From Zhengitettix transpicula (lineage: Eukaryota > Arthropoda > Insecta > Orthoptera > Tetrigidae), in contig CM073591.1 in assembly GCA_037074705.1 (NCBI GenBank), positions 8,151,587 through 8,215,586 on the forward strand: a stretch of 64,000 nucleotides of DNA, written 5' to 3'. Numbering within the stretch: the stretch's first letter is position 1; each line of letters opens with the position of its first letter. Positions 48,801 to 59,980 of this stretch are shown here, piece by piece. Both the position numbers and the translations under genes were made by a program. The notes below the pieces were generated by a model, which saw only the letters and a program-made list of their open reading frames with translations, made no database searches and was not told the DNA's origin.

Positions 48801-49744
48801 TCAGAGACAAGGGATTAAGGAAGGGACGCTAAGGGCACGGCCGCTCACAACACGGCGCCGATCCAATCATAAATGAAATTAGATTCACGACGTTGTTGAC
48901 TGCTACTGAAGGTTCATCCTCGGGGTGAGGGGGGGGGGCGAAGATCAACGACTGAATCCGAGTTTACCCGAATTCCAACCCGATTCGGCGTATTGAATTA
49001 CAGCTTTGTTTACATTAAATATATAATAATTTCATTGACCGTATCGGGGTGAAATTGGGACAAGTCAAAGGACTACTACAAACAGAGATAAAAAAAATTA
49101 TATACATACAGAACTAAATAAATATAATAATAAACACAGAAGCGGATCCAACTTGAATCCTTGATCCTGGAAAACTCATTCATCGTTACCACATATAAAG
49201 AATAATATCCTTGCCCTGGATAAGACCTCCACCACCCCCCTCCCCTTTCCCACCCGGGTTCCACCTTCTTCCTCAACCACCCCACCCACCACCCTCCCCA
49301 ACCCCCACATCCTTTCTCTCTTATGAAAACTTTAATTGTTTCAGCTTTGCTCAATTACAGTCGAAAGTTTCCTCCACTCGTGCTTCCAGTCGAGTTTCCT
49401 TTCTCTGCGAAACGCTCTTCAAGTACATTCCAACTGCTGCAGTTATCGCTAAAACCTCTCTCGTTGAGAAGAACGTTTTCGTTTCTTTTTTTATGCTGCT
49501 ACAGCTGGCGCTGTCTAAATTTATTTACTTTCTCCCTAAACCCCCACCCTCGCCCACCCCCCACTCCGATGAATTCAAGTTACTTTCTCCTCCCTTCTAA
49601 ATTAGATCTTTGACACACAAAAAAAAGCAAACAAAGACATTGTACCTTCGACCAAAATAGAGTCTCCGATCCTAGGTTGACTCCAGCTGTGACGTCACTT
49701 CTATTACCGTCCAATAAAAAAGGGGCTTACCTTATTTCTAAATT
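48801..49744. other. Mixed, C-run rich DNA, no gene seen
   Basis: C-rich stretch at 49225-49310 creates proline-rich frames on both strands. No domain recognised. Confidence 0.5.
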
Positions 49745-50060
49745 CGGTGCATCATAAATCCATAAGGTCCCCGATTAGACTCCAATCTCAGTGACTTTCG
49801 CGTCATATTTATGGACCGCACCCCCACCCCTAAATTCTCCTACCTCCCATGTCTAAAAGGGGTTTAAATTTATACACAAACAACATCGGTACAAACACTA
49901 TCAATTTAATTAACCCCGAAATTTGTTTATCCGACGCAAAAATCGGCCGATTAATATAATTGAAAATTTGTACCCCTGAACTTTACCCACATTTTCGAAA
50001 ATAAATTTAGCGACATCCATAACCACGGATTTGACTGGAATCTCGGTTTTTATTTTCTAT
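49745..50060 (+). repeat. Dispersed monomer of family C
   Basis: Carries gattagactccaatctcag, aacaacatcgg-acaaacact, ttatccgacgcaaaaatcgg and aaatttagcgacatccataa, the family C landmarks, in the same orientation as 7310-8950. Confidence 0.78.
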
Positions 50061-50599
50061 TTTTGCGTCATGTTCGTGAGTAAATTATTGTTATATAGGG
50101 CTCGCCTGGGTAGCCGCCATTTTGTTTGTCGCGTAGAATATTCACCGCTTCCAGGGACATTAAGGGACGTGTGAATCTGTATCCCACGCACGGAGCTTCT
50201 TGCATGGGGGCAGCAGGGGAAGGAAGAAGTGGAGGTCCGGTGTGTGTATTGCTTCGGCAGAAGAGAATTGGATGACTTACGGCTGACCGAGACTGAATCA
50301 AGGAGGAAGCTTCCGGTAGACCACGAGGGCGCGCGTGGGAAAGGCGAGGGACGATCAAACGGGGAGGGGGAGGGGGTGGAAAAATAAAAAATATAGATAT
50401 CCCAAAAAATGGCGCTGTAGAACGTCACTCGGCTCTCCACTTTAATTCTCATTGGCCCTACACACGTTAAATATATATTAAATTATTATTATTATTATTA
50501 TAGTATTATTAAATATTAATTGAAAATTATCAGTCTTGAAAAACATTCTATAAATATTAATGGTCAAATAAATCAAATTTAAATTTTTATTTAAACCAG
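50061..50599. other. Mixed DNA, no gene seen
   Basis: A 131-codon minus-strand frame (50057-50452) overlaps a 96-codon frame and has no recognised domain. (ATT)n near 50484-50500. Confidence 0.45.
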
Positions 50600-52440
50600 T
50601 ACCGAATTATTTGTAGACATTCACGATCGTTTCGTCCTTACTTCAGGATCCCTTAAGGTATTTATTAGTATTACATCATTAAAGGACCTCTTCAGGCATT
50701 AATTGAAGTGTCAAACATAATTTCATATTAGTTTTATATTTTAAAGTTCCGTTAATTAATAACTGAAGGGGTCCTTATAGTTGTATTAATAACTGAAGAG
50801 GTCCTTATAGTTGTATTAATACCTGAAGAGGTCCTTATACTTGTATTAATACCTGAAGAGGTCCTTATACTTGTATTGATACCTGAAGAGGTCCTTATAC
50901 TTGTATTAATACCTGAAGGGGTCCTTATAGTTGTATTAATACCTGAAGAGGTTCTTATACTTGTATTAATACCTGAAGGGGTCCTTATTGTAGTATTAAT
51001 ACCTGAAGAGGTTCTTATGGTAGTATTAATACCTGAAGAGGTCCTTATAGTTGGACTAATACCTGAAGAGGTCCTTATAATAGTATTAATACCTGAATAG
51101 GTCCGTATATTAATACCTGAAGGGGTCCTTATAGTTGTATTAATACCTCAAGAGGTCCTTATAGTAGTACTAATACCTGAAGGGGTCGTTAAATAATATA
51201 ATTTAATTTTTAATGGCCAAATAAATATGAAAATAATTTTTAATACAGAAATTACATATTCTTCAACCTTTCGTCTTAACATTAGGACCCATTTAAGGGT
51301 CCAATAACCGATCTTTAAAGCCGTAACACTTAAATTGTATGACGTTTTATATTTCAATAAATACCCAAAGATTAGTAAGGACGTTTTCAGGTGTTAATTT
51401 ACAAACCTTTAAAAGATAACTCCGGGTCTTTTTAATTAATACCTGAGTAGGTCCTTAAAATTGTGTTAATTAATACGAGATGAAGTCTTTTAAGTTCAAT
51501 TAATTAATACCTTCAGAGGTTCTTCAAGTTGTTTTAAGTGATCCCCGAAGAAGTCCTTAATGTTAAATTAATTAATACCCGAAGATGATCTTAAAGTTAA
51601 ATTAATTAATAACTGAAGAGGATCTTCAAGTTGTTTTTCCGAATAGGTCCTTAAAGTTACATTAATTAATATCCGAGGAGGTCCTTAAAGTTAAATTAAT
51701 TAATAACCAAAGAGGAACTTAAAGTTTAAATAATTACTACATGATGAGGTTCTTAAACTTGTTTTAATTAATAACCGAAGGTTTTTAAAGTTGTATTAAT
51801 TAATAATTGAACAGATCCTTAACGTTGTATTAATATCTGAATTGATCGTTAAGTTAAAGCCAAATAAGTCTGAAAAAAAATTAATATGATAATTACATAT
51901 TATTCAACTTTTACTCCTCACATTAGGACACATTCAGGTACCAAATGACCGATCTTTTAAAACCATAAAACTTAGATTGTATTGTGTGTTATATTTCAAT
52001 TAATTCCAGAAGATAAATAAGGACCTCTTCAGTTATTAATTAAGAAGTATTTAAAGGACCTCTTCAGAACTATTTAATTAGTATCAGAAGAGCTCCTTAA
52101 AGTTGTGTCAATTAATACCCAGAGAGGTCCTTATAGTTGTATTAATTAATACCTGTAGAGTTCCTTAAATTTGTACAGATTAGTAACCCGAAGAGGTCCT
52201 TAAAGTTGTGTAGCGGAATTACAGTCATGTTGGCAACAGTTGATAACGCGTCGCAGATGTTATACGCGGCAGCGAGAAAATATATTATCGCTAAAAAAAA
52301 GAGTATCGCTTTTGTATTATTGTTACATTTTAAATAAAAGTTCCTGAATTGTAACGGACTTGAGTTATTTAATTAATTTATACGGCACTGAGGCTATAGT
52401 TGTGTTAATTAATACCTGAACAAGTCCTTAAAGTTGTATA
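50600..52440 (+). repeat. 30-bp minisatellite K (acctgaagaggtccttatag unit), decaying to the right
   Basis: From about 50755 to 51190 there are about 14 copies of a 30-bp unit: acctgaagaggtccttatag then ttgtattaat. To 52440 the same words (cctgaagaggtcctta, attaattaata) continue at irregular spacing. The unit contains CTGAAGA plus GTCCTTA, the 5' half of the hammerhead-like motif seen elsewhere. At about 50628-50646 a minus-strand CTGAAGT-AAGGAC-GAAACG remnant marks the left edge. Confidence 0.9.
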
Positions 52441-52476
52441 AATTGGCACTCCTGTATACAGCTAACAATGAGTGTA

Positions 52477-52935
52477 GTTTACCAAAACTCTTCCTCTAAT
52501 TGTAGCTCCTGCTACATAGGGCGAACAAAACGTTCCCTTAACACCCCCGTATCAATGAACACGTGTCTAATATCAAAGACAATCCGTTAGTTTCGAAACA
52601 CAGCATCAATTAGAAACATTCATTTGATTGAAAAAAGATTTTAGTCGTGGAGCCCAGCCTGATTCACATCAGAGATGCTTCACATTAAATCAAACAACAC
52701 AGCAACTAATGTACAGACAGACACTGTGAATCTCAACAATTGCTACGATCCCTTATTGTTCTCCCATTGTCGTTGCGTTTACTTCGTTTTTGAGTTTTGT
52801 CAACTGACGAGTGTAGTTGTGTCGCTCTAGGCTGTTCTTAGCACCTGAAGAAAGGAACAAGGATCCCAGATACGTTGTTGTGTGGTATTTATATCATCAC
52901 TTCTTTTGTCTGTATTTGCGTATATTTCTTCTTAT
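52477..52935 (+). pseudogene. Penelope-like element: GIY-YIG domain remnant and 3' tail
   Basis: In-frame from 52477 the sequence reads CSSCYIGRTKRSLN, the CxxCYIGxTxR-type motif of the PLE GIY-YIG endonuclease. After a frameshift it continues RINEHVSNIKDNPLVSKHSI, matching the following conserved helix. More frame breaks follow. The 3' tail at about 52795-52935 has gtcaactgacgagtg, ttgtgtcgctctagg and cacctgaagaaaggaacaag, the same tail as at 6195, 18370 (minus) and 62290. PLE proteins combine a reverse transcriptase with this endonuclease for target-primed integration. The RT part is not recognisable here. Confidence 0.82.
52843..52876 (+). ncRNA. Decayed hammerhead-like core in PLE tail
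   Basis: CTGAAGA then AAGGAACAAGGATCCC, but the GAAACG strand has become AGATACG. It is homologous to the better-preserved core at 6254-6284. Confidence 0.4.
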
Positions 52936-54094
52936 TATTATTATTAAATCTTATTTTATTTCGAAGCGACAGTGAAAATAACGACTGCAGCATCTCTTTT
53001 TATCAGTGATGTTAGATTTTGATATATATATGTCTATTTGATCATTGAACGCGCCCCAGTTGGCTGACTCACTTCCTGGAACACTCGCTGTTTCTTATTC
53101 CAAGGACGCCATGACGACTCCGGGATCGTTCCTGGAACTGGAGCGACTCACTGGAAAATATTCTTAACCCCAGCCTGGACAAAGCACTCAACCGACATTC
53201 ACTCAATGAAGCCAACATTGCATTCTGAAAAACACTGATTTTTTTTTAAGACATTCACCCGCCCTTTAAATAGTCTCGACACCATTTTTTAAAAACTATA
53301 TAAACAGTATTAGGGTTAATTTTGAATAAACCAACATTTCAGAAACTGATCTTTTTTTCCCCCCAATAATGTTATTCTCTGGCTAAAACAGTAGCAGTGA
53401 TTGTCGATGTGAACAAAGGGGAAAGAAAAGTAAAAAATAAAGGGGGAAAACAAGGGGAAAAAATAAACAGGCAGGTTAAAAAGATGACGTTAAAGACCGT
53501 CTAGAAGATCAGAGAAAAGACGAAGCGAATAATTTAAATATTAATGTTACTTCATCATTGTAAAAAAAATAATTTAAAATTAGATTATATGCTCCTTTAA
53601 TTCTAGAATGTGAAGCTCTTTCAGTTCGGACCCATATAACAGTCGTCACAGTTGTGGCAATTGTATTAACACCATCATCGGTTACTTGAAACCCCTAAGA
53701 CTGTTAATATTAATCATGACACGGAGAAATCTTTAAATAATTTTTTTATGATAATTTATTTTTAAGTTCTTTGGCCTTTCTGGAGTTATTTTTTGTCTTT
53801 AGTTTTTTAAGTTTAATTTTCCAAGTCTTTAAGGTTTTTTTTTCTCCGTTACGAAACCTCCGGCACTTTCAAAATTATCGTTGTGTTTGTTTGGTTAATT
53901 TAAAACTTGTTTCGTACGAAGGTCTTTGTTTTTTTTAGTATTTTTATTGTTAAAAATAATTATTAAGAAATATATATTTAAAAATATTAGTTAATTGTAG
54001 CAACACTGCCTCCATTATCCGTATTTTCAAAGTGTATCCATTTATGGATAATTTTTAATTTGGTTGGGGGTAAAGTACAACCTATTACATATGT
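52936..54094. other. Mixed DNA, no gene seen
   Basis: AT-rich with short A-runs. No supported gene or repeat family beyond the PLE tail. Confidence 0.5.
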
Positions 54095-54660
54095 AGTTAT
54101 TATTATCCAATTCTATTTGGACCAAATTGGACAACTCCTAAAACCCCCGTGGACAAACAACGGATTTTCACTTTGGACCAGTGAAAGTATCAGTTTCGTC
54201 CACACCCCAAATCAAAAAAGAAACTCTTTGCTCGATGCAACCCCCCCCCCCCCCCAAATAAATTACATAGTAAAATATTACAGCATAGAATTATAGATTA
54301 AACGTTTTAGTGAAGATTATTGGGGGTGGGGGGGGAAGGAGACACACACACACACGACGATGTTTCTATTCTTGAGATTTACATAGAAAATATTCTTCTT
54401 ACACGAAGTAGAAGAAGAAGAGCGGGGCACGAGGGTTGTGTGTGGGGGGAGAGAATATACTACAGGGTGTTCCCAGAGTTAGAGCTGTGTTGCGGTACAG
54501 TCGCCCTCCGTAGGGGAGTCGTGTAGAGCAAAGAAGGACCGTTTTTAAACGATATTTCTGGCATTTGTTAATAACTCCAACGATAAACAATAATAATAAT
54601 AATAACATAGCTTCCGATGCATTCAACAGGACGATAATTTAATTATTACTTTTTATTAAT
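54095..54660 (+). repeat. Left arm of a ~3-kb inverted repeat
   Basis: Inverted copy of 56500-57065. Shared blocks include aattctatttggaccaaatt, aattatagattaaacgtttt, ttgagatttacata, aaaatattctt and a cagggtgttcccagagttag end followed by tgttgcggtacagtcgcc. Arms are clearly diverged. The region also holds a C-run at 54240 and (AC)n near 54340. Confidence 0.78.
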
Positions 54661-55501
54661 GATAAACCCCTGTTTTTTAACAGAATATTTGGACAAGTAT
54701 CATTACTTTTAGTGAAAAATAAATACGACAAAATATGAATCCTGTATTTCTCTGACAAACAATTAACTGTCGTTGAATTCAGAGAGATAAAAAATTCACA
54801 GTTTGTTGTTTTTACACGTTACATAATAATCTTTGTCTTCGAGGTACAATTCTGATGAAGTGACACCCGAATACAAAGACACTGCAGTTGTCCGTCAACC
54901 AATCGTTCAAATGAGTTGGCGGGGGGGGGGTTGGTAATTTTTTTTAGCAAAAATGTCCTTCGAAACGACGCCAGACTATGAATTTCTCTGGGAAAAAAGA
55001 ATGTAGGTTATTGAGAAAAAGCAAAGAAAAAAATACCCCGCATGGAAATATGTTTTCTTTGGAAGCTGTCGATGGGCCTGAGGATTTTGCCTGTCTTCCT
55101 ATTTTTTTTCTCTCTCTCTCCCTTTGGTCCAATTGATCCAAATGCTATTAATTATTGTTTAATATAAAAATAAATGACATATATTTTTTATATATTGGAT
55201 TTTTTCCCCGAACGGTCAGACAACGATCCTTCATGACCCTCCTCCTCATACTGAGGCACTAGGAACAGTATTACCAACCCATATGTAATTAAATACGATA
55301 AAATAACTTAAAACAAATGTAACGGTAAAACAAAAAAATATATTGCTCAGAAAATTAACAGACATAGAAAAAAAGTTAATAAACACACAAAGAATATATA
55401 TATGTATATATATATTGTAGTAATTAAAATCTCAGCTGGAGTAGTTAATTTTGAGCGCCAACCAAACTTTGTCACTATCTACGAGATAAAACATATAATG
55501 A

Positions 55502-55552
<51 letters not shown>

Positions 55553-55750
55553 CTGAGTATTCAGAAAAACTATTAAACAATTAAACATCAGCCAATTTTA
55601 AGTCAGAAAAAAAGAATTTATTAATGTGAAATTAAACAACGTTTCGTCGTCGTCTATTTGGAAACCTTTTTCGTCGCGGCAGTAGAGATTGACCTGACTA
55701 TCATATACAGTTTTAAACTTGGACCTTTTTTAGGGGCGGCGGGGGGGTGG
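54661..55750. other. Spacer of the inverted repeat, no gene seen
   Basis: AT-rich sequence with a G-run near 54920 and (AT)n at 55503-55550. A cgtttcgtcgtcgtctattt near 55641 resembles only the GAAACG half of the hammerhead-like motif. Confidence 0.5.
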
Positions 55751-56280
55751 AAGCAACAGGCTGCATGAGGTTAATCCACATGGTGGCAACTCCCCTTTAA
55801 TAGCATAGGAAAGGATCTGAAACGGGGGATGCGAAAGGGTAGAGGAAGGTAGCCAAGGGTTAACTAGGGGCCCCGGGCTATGGTTTAAGGATCCGAACCG
55901 GCATTCGCCTAAAAGTAATGCAAGACAAACTCCAGAAAAACCTGCATCAGGTAGGTAGGGCATTGGGTACTTGTCTTACGCCCTTCCCTGGATGATGGCG
56001 GGAGAGGAGTTTGCTGTGCGGTCGCAGCATTTCCCTTCTCCGTGCCTCGATCAGTTTAGCAGGGCAGCTGGCCGACTGTTCCAATGGGAATAGCGGACAA
56101 CTCTTACCGTATGCCCCCAAGGTCTGTGACCCCTGGAACATACACCTCTCAGAACAGGCCTCAGGTTGTAGGAACCTTAGTTAAAAAACGGAGAGGAAAA
56201 GGCATTCCCAAAGGTAGCCCCTTCCCTGCCCCTCCTACAAGGTTCTGCCAGCGAGAGAATAGCCCTCGCAGACACATTAA
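55751..56280 (-). mobile_element. ~550-bp retroposon, copy 6 (antisense)
   Basis: Antisense copy from caacaggctgcatgaggtta to gcgagagaatagccctcgca. The tail side ends in a G/C tract rather than an A-run, so the tail has decayed. It lies in the spacer of the 54.1-57.1 kb inverted repeat. Confidence 0.78.
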
Positions 56281-56288
56281 ACTTTAAC

Positions 56289-56319
56289 CTGATGAGGTCG
56301 CCAAATAAGTGTCGAAACG
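56289..56319 (+). ncRNA. Hammerhead-like core next to retroposon copy 6
   Basis: CTGATGA at 56289-56295 and GAAACG at 56314-56319 are intact, but the intervening 18 bases form only a weak stem. It starts nine bases after the retroposon head. Confidence 0.42.
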
Positions 56320-56380
56320 TCTAATTTTTACAATCATAAATTATTTTTTCTGCCTAAAAATTGGGTGAAGTTTATTTATA

Positions 56381-56385
<5 letters not shown>

Positions 56386-56420
<35 letters not shown>
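56386..56420. repeat. (AT)n microsatellite
   Basis: Uninterrupted AT dinucleotide tract between the hammerhead-like motif and the right arm. Confidence 0.95.
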
Positions 56421-56424
<4 letters not shown>

Positions 56425-56499
56425 CGTCTAAAACTTCTGACACGAAAATTGTTTATTCCATATGAAAGAAGAAAAGGTTTTTTTTGTTGGTGAAATCGG

Positions 56500-57065
56500 G
56501 TTATAATTTATTTTTTACAACGACCAGAACTCGTATAATTTTTTTTTTTGCCAAAGATAATATTAATAATTCAAGTACCCGGTAGTATCGTCCTGCTTTC
56601 AAAAAACTACTAAGTACATCATAATCTATATTGCTTTCATTATTTAGCATTGCAGGTGTTAATAAATTGCAATTCAGGAAAACTCCTTGGACGGCGACTG
56701 TACCGCAACACGTGTCTAACTTTTGGGACACCCTATGGATTATTCCCCTCCCCTCAACCCCAACAGTCGTGTCTTCTTCATCTGGATGTAAGAATATTTT
56801 GTATGTAAATCTCAAGGCCTCGTCCCCATAATCCCGTGTAAAACGTTTAATCTATAATTTTATTTTTTAATATATTTCCTACGTAAAGTCGTTTGGGGGA
56901 TGAAACTGCTGCTTTCACTCGTCCAGAAACGGGGGGTGATTTCTCTGTGTTGAATCAAAACCCGTTAACGTTTTGTCCAAACAAAGTGAAAGTTTGAAGT
57001 GTTTTGGGGTGTTGATAGGCATTTGTCCAATTTGGTCCAAATAGAATTAAATAATGTCAATAATC
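56500..57065 (-). repeat. Right arm of a ~3-kb inverted repeat
   Basis: Inverted copy of 54095-54660, with ggcgactgtaccgcaacacg and a tgggacaccct end on the + strand. The cagggtgtccc-type end inside both arms suggests that an inverted-repeat DNA transposon boundary was duplicated with them. Confidence 0.78.
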
Positions 57066-57144
57066 TCACTATTACATACAAATTTTGTATTCTATACATA
57101 ACAAAACTAATTAATAATTCTTCTATGACATTTAATTGAGTGAT

Positions 57145-57655
57145 GTTCTCTCGCAGGCAGAACTTTGTAGGAGAGATACGAAGGGACTACCTTTGGGGAT
57201 GCCTTCTCATCTCCGTTTTTGAACTAAGGTTCCCACAAGCCGAGGCCTGTTCTAAGAGGTGTATCTTCCGGGAATTCGCCTAAAAGTACTGCAGGACAAA
57301 CCCCAGAAAAACCTGCATCAGGTAGGTAGGGCATTGGGGTACTTGTCCCACGCCCTTCCCTGGATAGCGGGAGAGGAGTTTGAAGTGGGGACGCAGCATT
57401 TCTCCTTCTCCGTGCCTAGACCAGTTTAGGAGGCAGCTGGCCGACTGTTGCAATGGAAACAGCGAACAACTCTTACCGTATGCCCCAAGGTCTGCGACCC
57501 CCCCGGAACATACACCTCTCAAAACAGGCCTCGGGCATGTGGGAACCTTAGTTCAAGAACACCACAGAGAGAGGAGATGGCATCCGCAAAGGTAGCCTCC
57601 ACCAGAGCTCTATGGGAAGGTTTACATGCGAGAGACATTCCATTTTGTACCTGAG
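57145..57655. mobile_element. Chimeric retroposon copy 7 (inverted head)
   Basis: 57145-57270 is a sense head (ctctcgcaggcagaactttg to ctaagaggtgtatcttccgg). It joins directly to an antisense segment from 57272 (aattcgcctaaaagtactgc) running back to the head. The head region is therefore present twice as an inverted repeat. The right end uses the cagagctctatggg variant shared with copy 4. Confidence 0.75.
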
Positions 57656-58596
57656 GGCCGAAAAATATATTTTTGAGGGATTTTGGAAAACAGGATGAGA
57701 GGTTAAAGGGAACTGGAAAGCGAAAATCGTTATATAAATGTTGATGAAAAAAATATTTAGTGACTTGAGGGATTTATTTATATAGATTTAAAATAATTAT
57801 GGACAAGTTTTCAAAGGGGTTGACAGAAAAGAAAAAAGAAGTTTTGTAGCTGGAAGGTAAAATAATAAAAATATATCGTCGTAACGTACTGTTTGCTTGA
57901 ACTTGAGATTTACGGTAAGGATTACTTTTTGGTGGCGTGCTGTACTGTTGGACGGACTGAAAAAAAAATGGAGAGGGGGAGGGGAAAGGGGGAGCAATTG
58001 AGTTGTACTTAATCGCCACCATTTGGTCGTTAGAGGACGGGAGGGGTGGGAATTTTTCTTCTTTTCCTCCTCCTCTGTGAGTCTGTTTTGTTTCTTGGAA
58101 TGCGCGATGGAGTCTGGGACTAAGAGAAAGAAGGGGGGGAGGGGGACCACGGCCAGCCATTCATCTGGCGTTGGTTGTGGGGGTGGAACAGAGGCGCCAG
58201 ACGTCTGAGAGTGGCGTTGTCATGGCAGCTGGCTGGCGTCCGAGAGCCGTGGTCGATACCGCGGCGCGCTCTCGCAAGTTACCCACCCACCCCGTGCTGG
58301 CAACAAGCGTCCGACCTCCTTCTCACCGAGGAAGACCTGCGTCCGTGACGTCACGCCCTCGTCACAGTCCGAACAAGCGGACAATCTGTGGATGGTTTTT
58401 TAAGATTTCTCATCAGGAGGAGAAGAACGGTCATCCTCGGCCTCTAACGGTGGCGCACCGCCATCTTACTTGTCACATTCTGGACGCGGTCTGGTTTCCT
58501 CGACCATTCCCCCTCCGCAACCCCCACCCCGCCAAATATTTATACGTCTGTATAAAATATAATAATTAGCTAAAATAGCGACAAAAAATTCAGTAA

Positions 58597-58635
<39 letters not shown>

Positions 58636-59828
58636 AAAGGCCGTACATCATCAACGTTAAGAACGTACGATAAATACATCGTACAACCTTTGGTTCTGTC
58701 TCCTAGAGACAGCTGCAGCAGCCTGTTCAGTGGACAGAGCATATATTATATGTTTGTTGTGGGGGAGGGAGAGGGGGGGGGGTTGACACACACACACACA
58801 ACAACATAACATCTCAGTAATAAAATTTAACTTTGTTCGGGTGCCACTAAACCCACCCCCCCTATAACCAACACTATTAAGCACAGTTAAGAAAAACTAC
58901 AGAGTTAGTGGTTTTCATTTTACTAGGTTGGCATTCATTGTCTGTGCTATGGAAAATAATTTTTATTTTTTTATGTAGTAAATGGCGGCTGAACGATGAC
59001 AAGGGTCGACAATAACCACATTAACTAATAATAATAATAATAAATAGTCCGTCCAAGTTCTTATTCTTATTCAAATAATTCTTCTTCTCTTTTTTTGTAA
59101 CCTCGCGCCTGGTTTATTTTGTCTCCACAAGGACGCCTTGACTTTATTAATGGATTCTCGTGTATTTTAATGTCACCACTCACAGAGTACCTGAGTTCCG
59201 TCCTGGCTGTGTTCCTTGATCCTCGAATGTCCGCGGCTCACACACGGCCTCCTGATAGCTTGTTCAATGCTGGACACTTCGTGGCTTAACCTCAATTTTT
59301 TCCTCTTCCCATTTTATAACTTGTGGATGACGTTTATTCTTCTTGTTCTTCACTCAAGAAAAAAAAAGAAAAGAACAATCAATCGAACGATTCTGTTTGT
59401 AGCGCGATGATCATCTGTGACTTCCATTAATGTCACCACGAAGCACGTCCGAGCGTCTCAGAAGTTGAAAACAGAATAATAATAATAAGAAACCGGGGAT
59501 CGATTTTTTTTAAAAAAAAACGAGGACTGCAATTTTCAGTGGGTCATTTGTTTCCTCCTCCAGAGATAATCCTGTCGCTACTTTATTAGTAAAAAAATAG
59601 ATGTAGAATTGATTAACGTTTATTTTAAATAAATAAAATAATAAAAATAAATTACTTAATTGATTTTTTTTCAGGCTTGAATAAGGGTCGAAAAAAATTT
59701 ATTACTTATTTTTCTGTGCTGTTGTTTGAGAAGCGTCGTGACGCGTCGACAATGTCACGTCGCGTATTGTTCAACAAAACTTAGAAAATAAACGCTGGCG
59801 TCTTCAGAGAAAAAATCTGAAACGTTAG
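57656..59828. other. Mixed DNA with G-rich and GC-rich patches, no gene seen
   Basis: 58000-58560 is GC-rich and contains overlapping frames (up to 132 codons) with no recognised domain. (AT)n at 58598-58633, a G-run near 58772 and (AC)n near 58785. No RNA gene seen. Confidence 0.45.
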
Positions 59829-59980
59829 CAATATATATATATATATATATATTGTGAGATGCACATGGAAAAATATATATTGTGAGATTCCACATGTATA
59901 TATATATATATATTATATATATATATACATACATACATATATATATAGCATATATTGAGAAACTCCACATGTATATATAT
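59829..59980. repeat. (TA)n/GAGATTCCACATG minisatellite, left part
   Basis: Alternating (TA)n and tgtgagattccacatgtata blocks. The same pattern resumes at 60882 on the other side of the LTR-like copy B. Confidence 0.85.

Noticed and set aside
50057..50452. 131-codon minus frame
   Set aside because: No domain, overlaps another frame, composition driven by C-runs.
58171..58569. 132-codon + frame in a GC-rich patch
   Set aside because: No recognisable domain, overlapping frames on both strands, no splice or promoter evidence.
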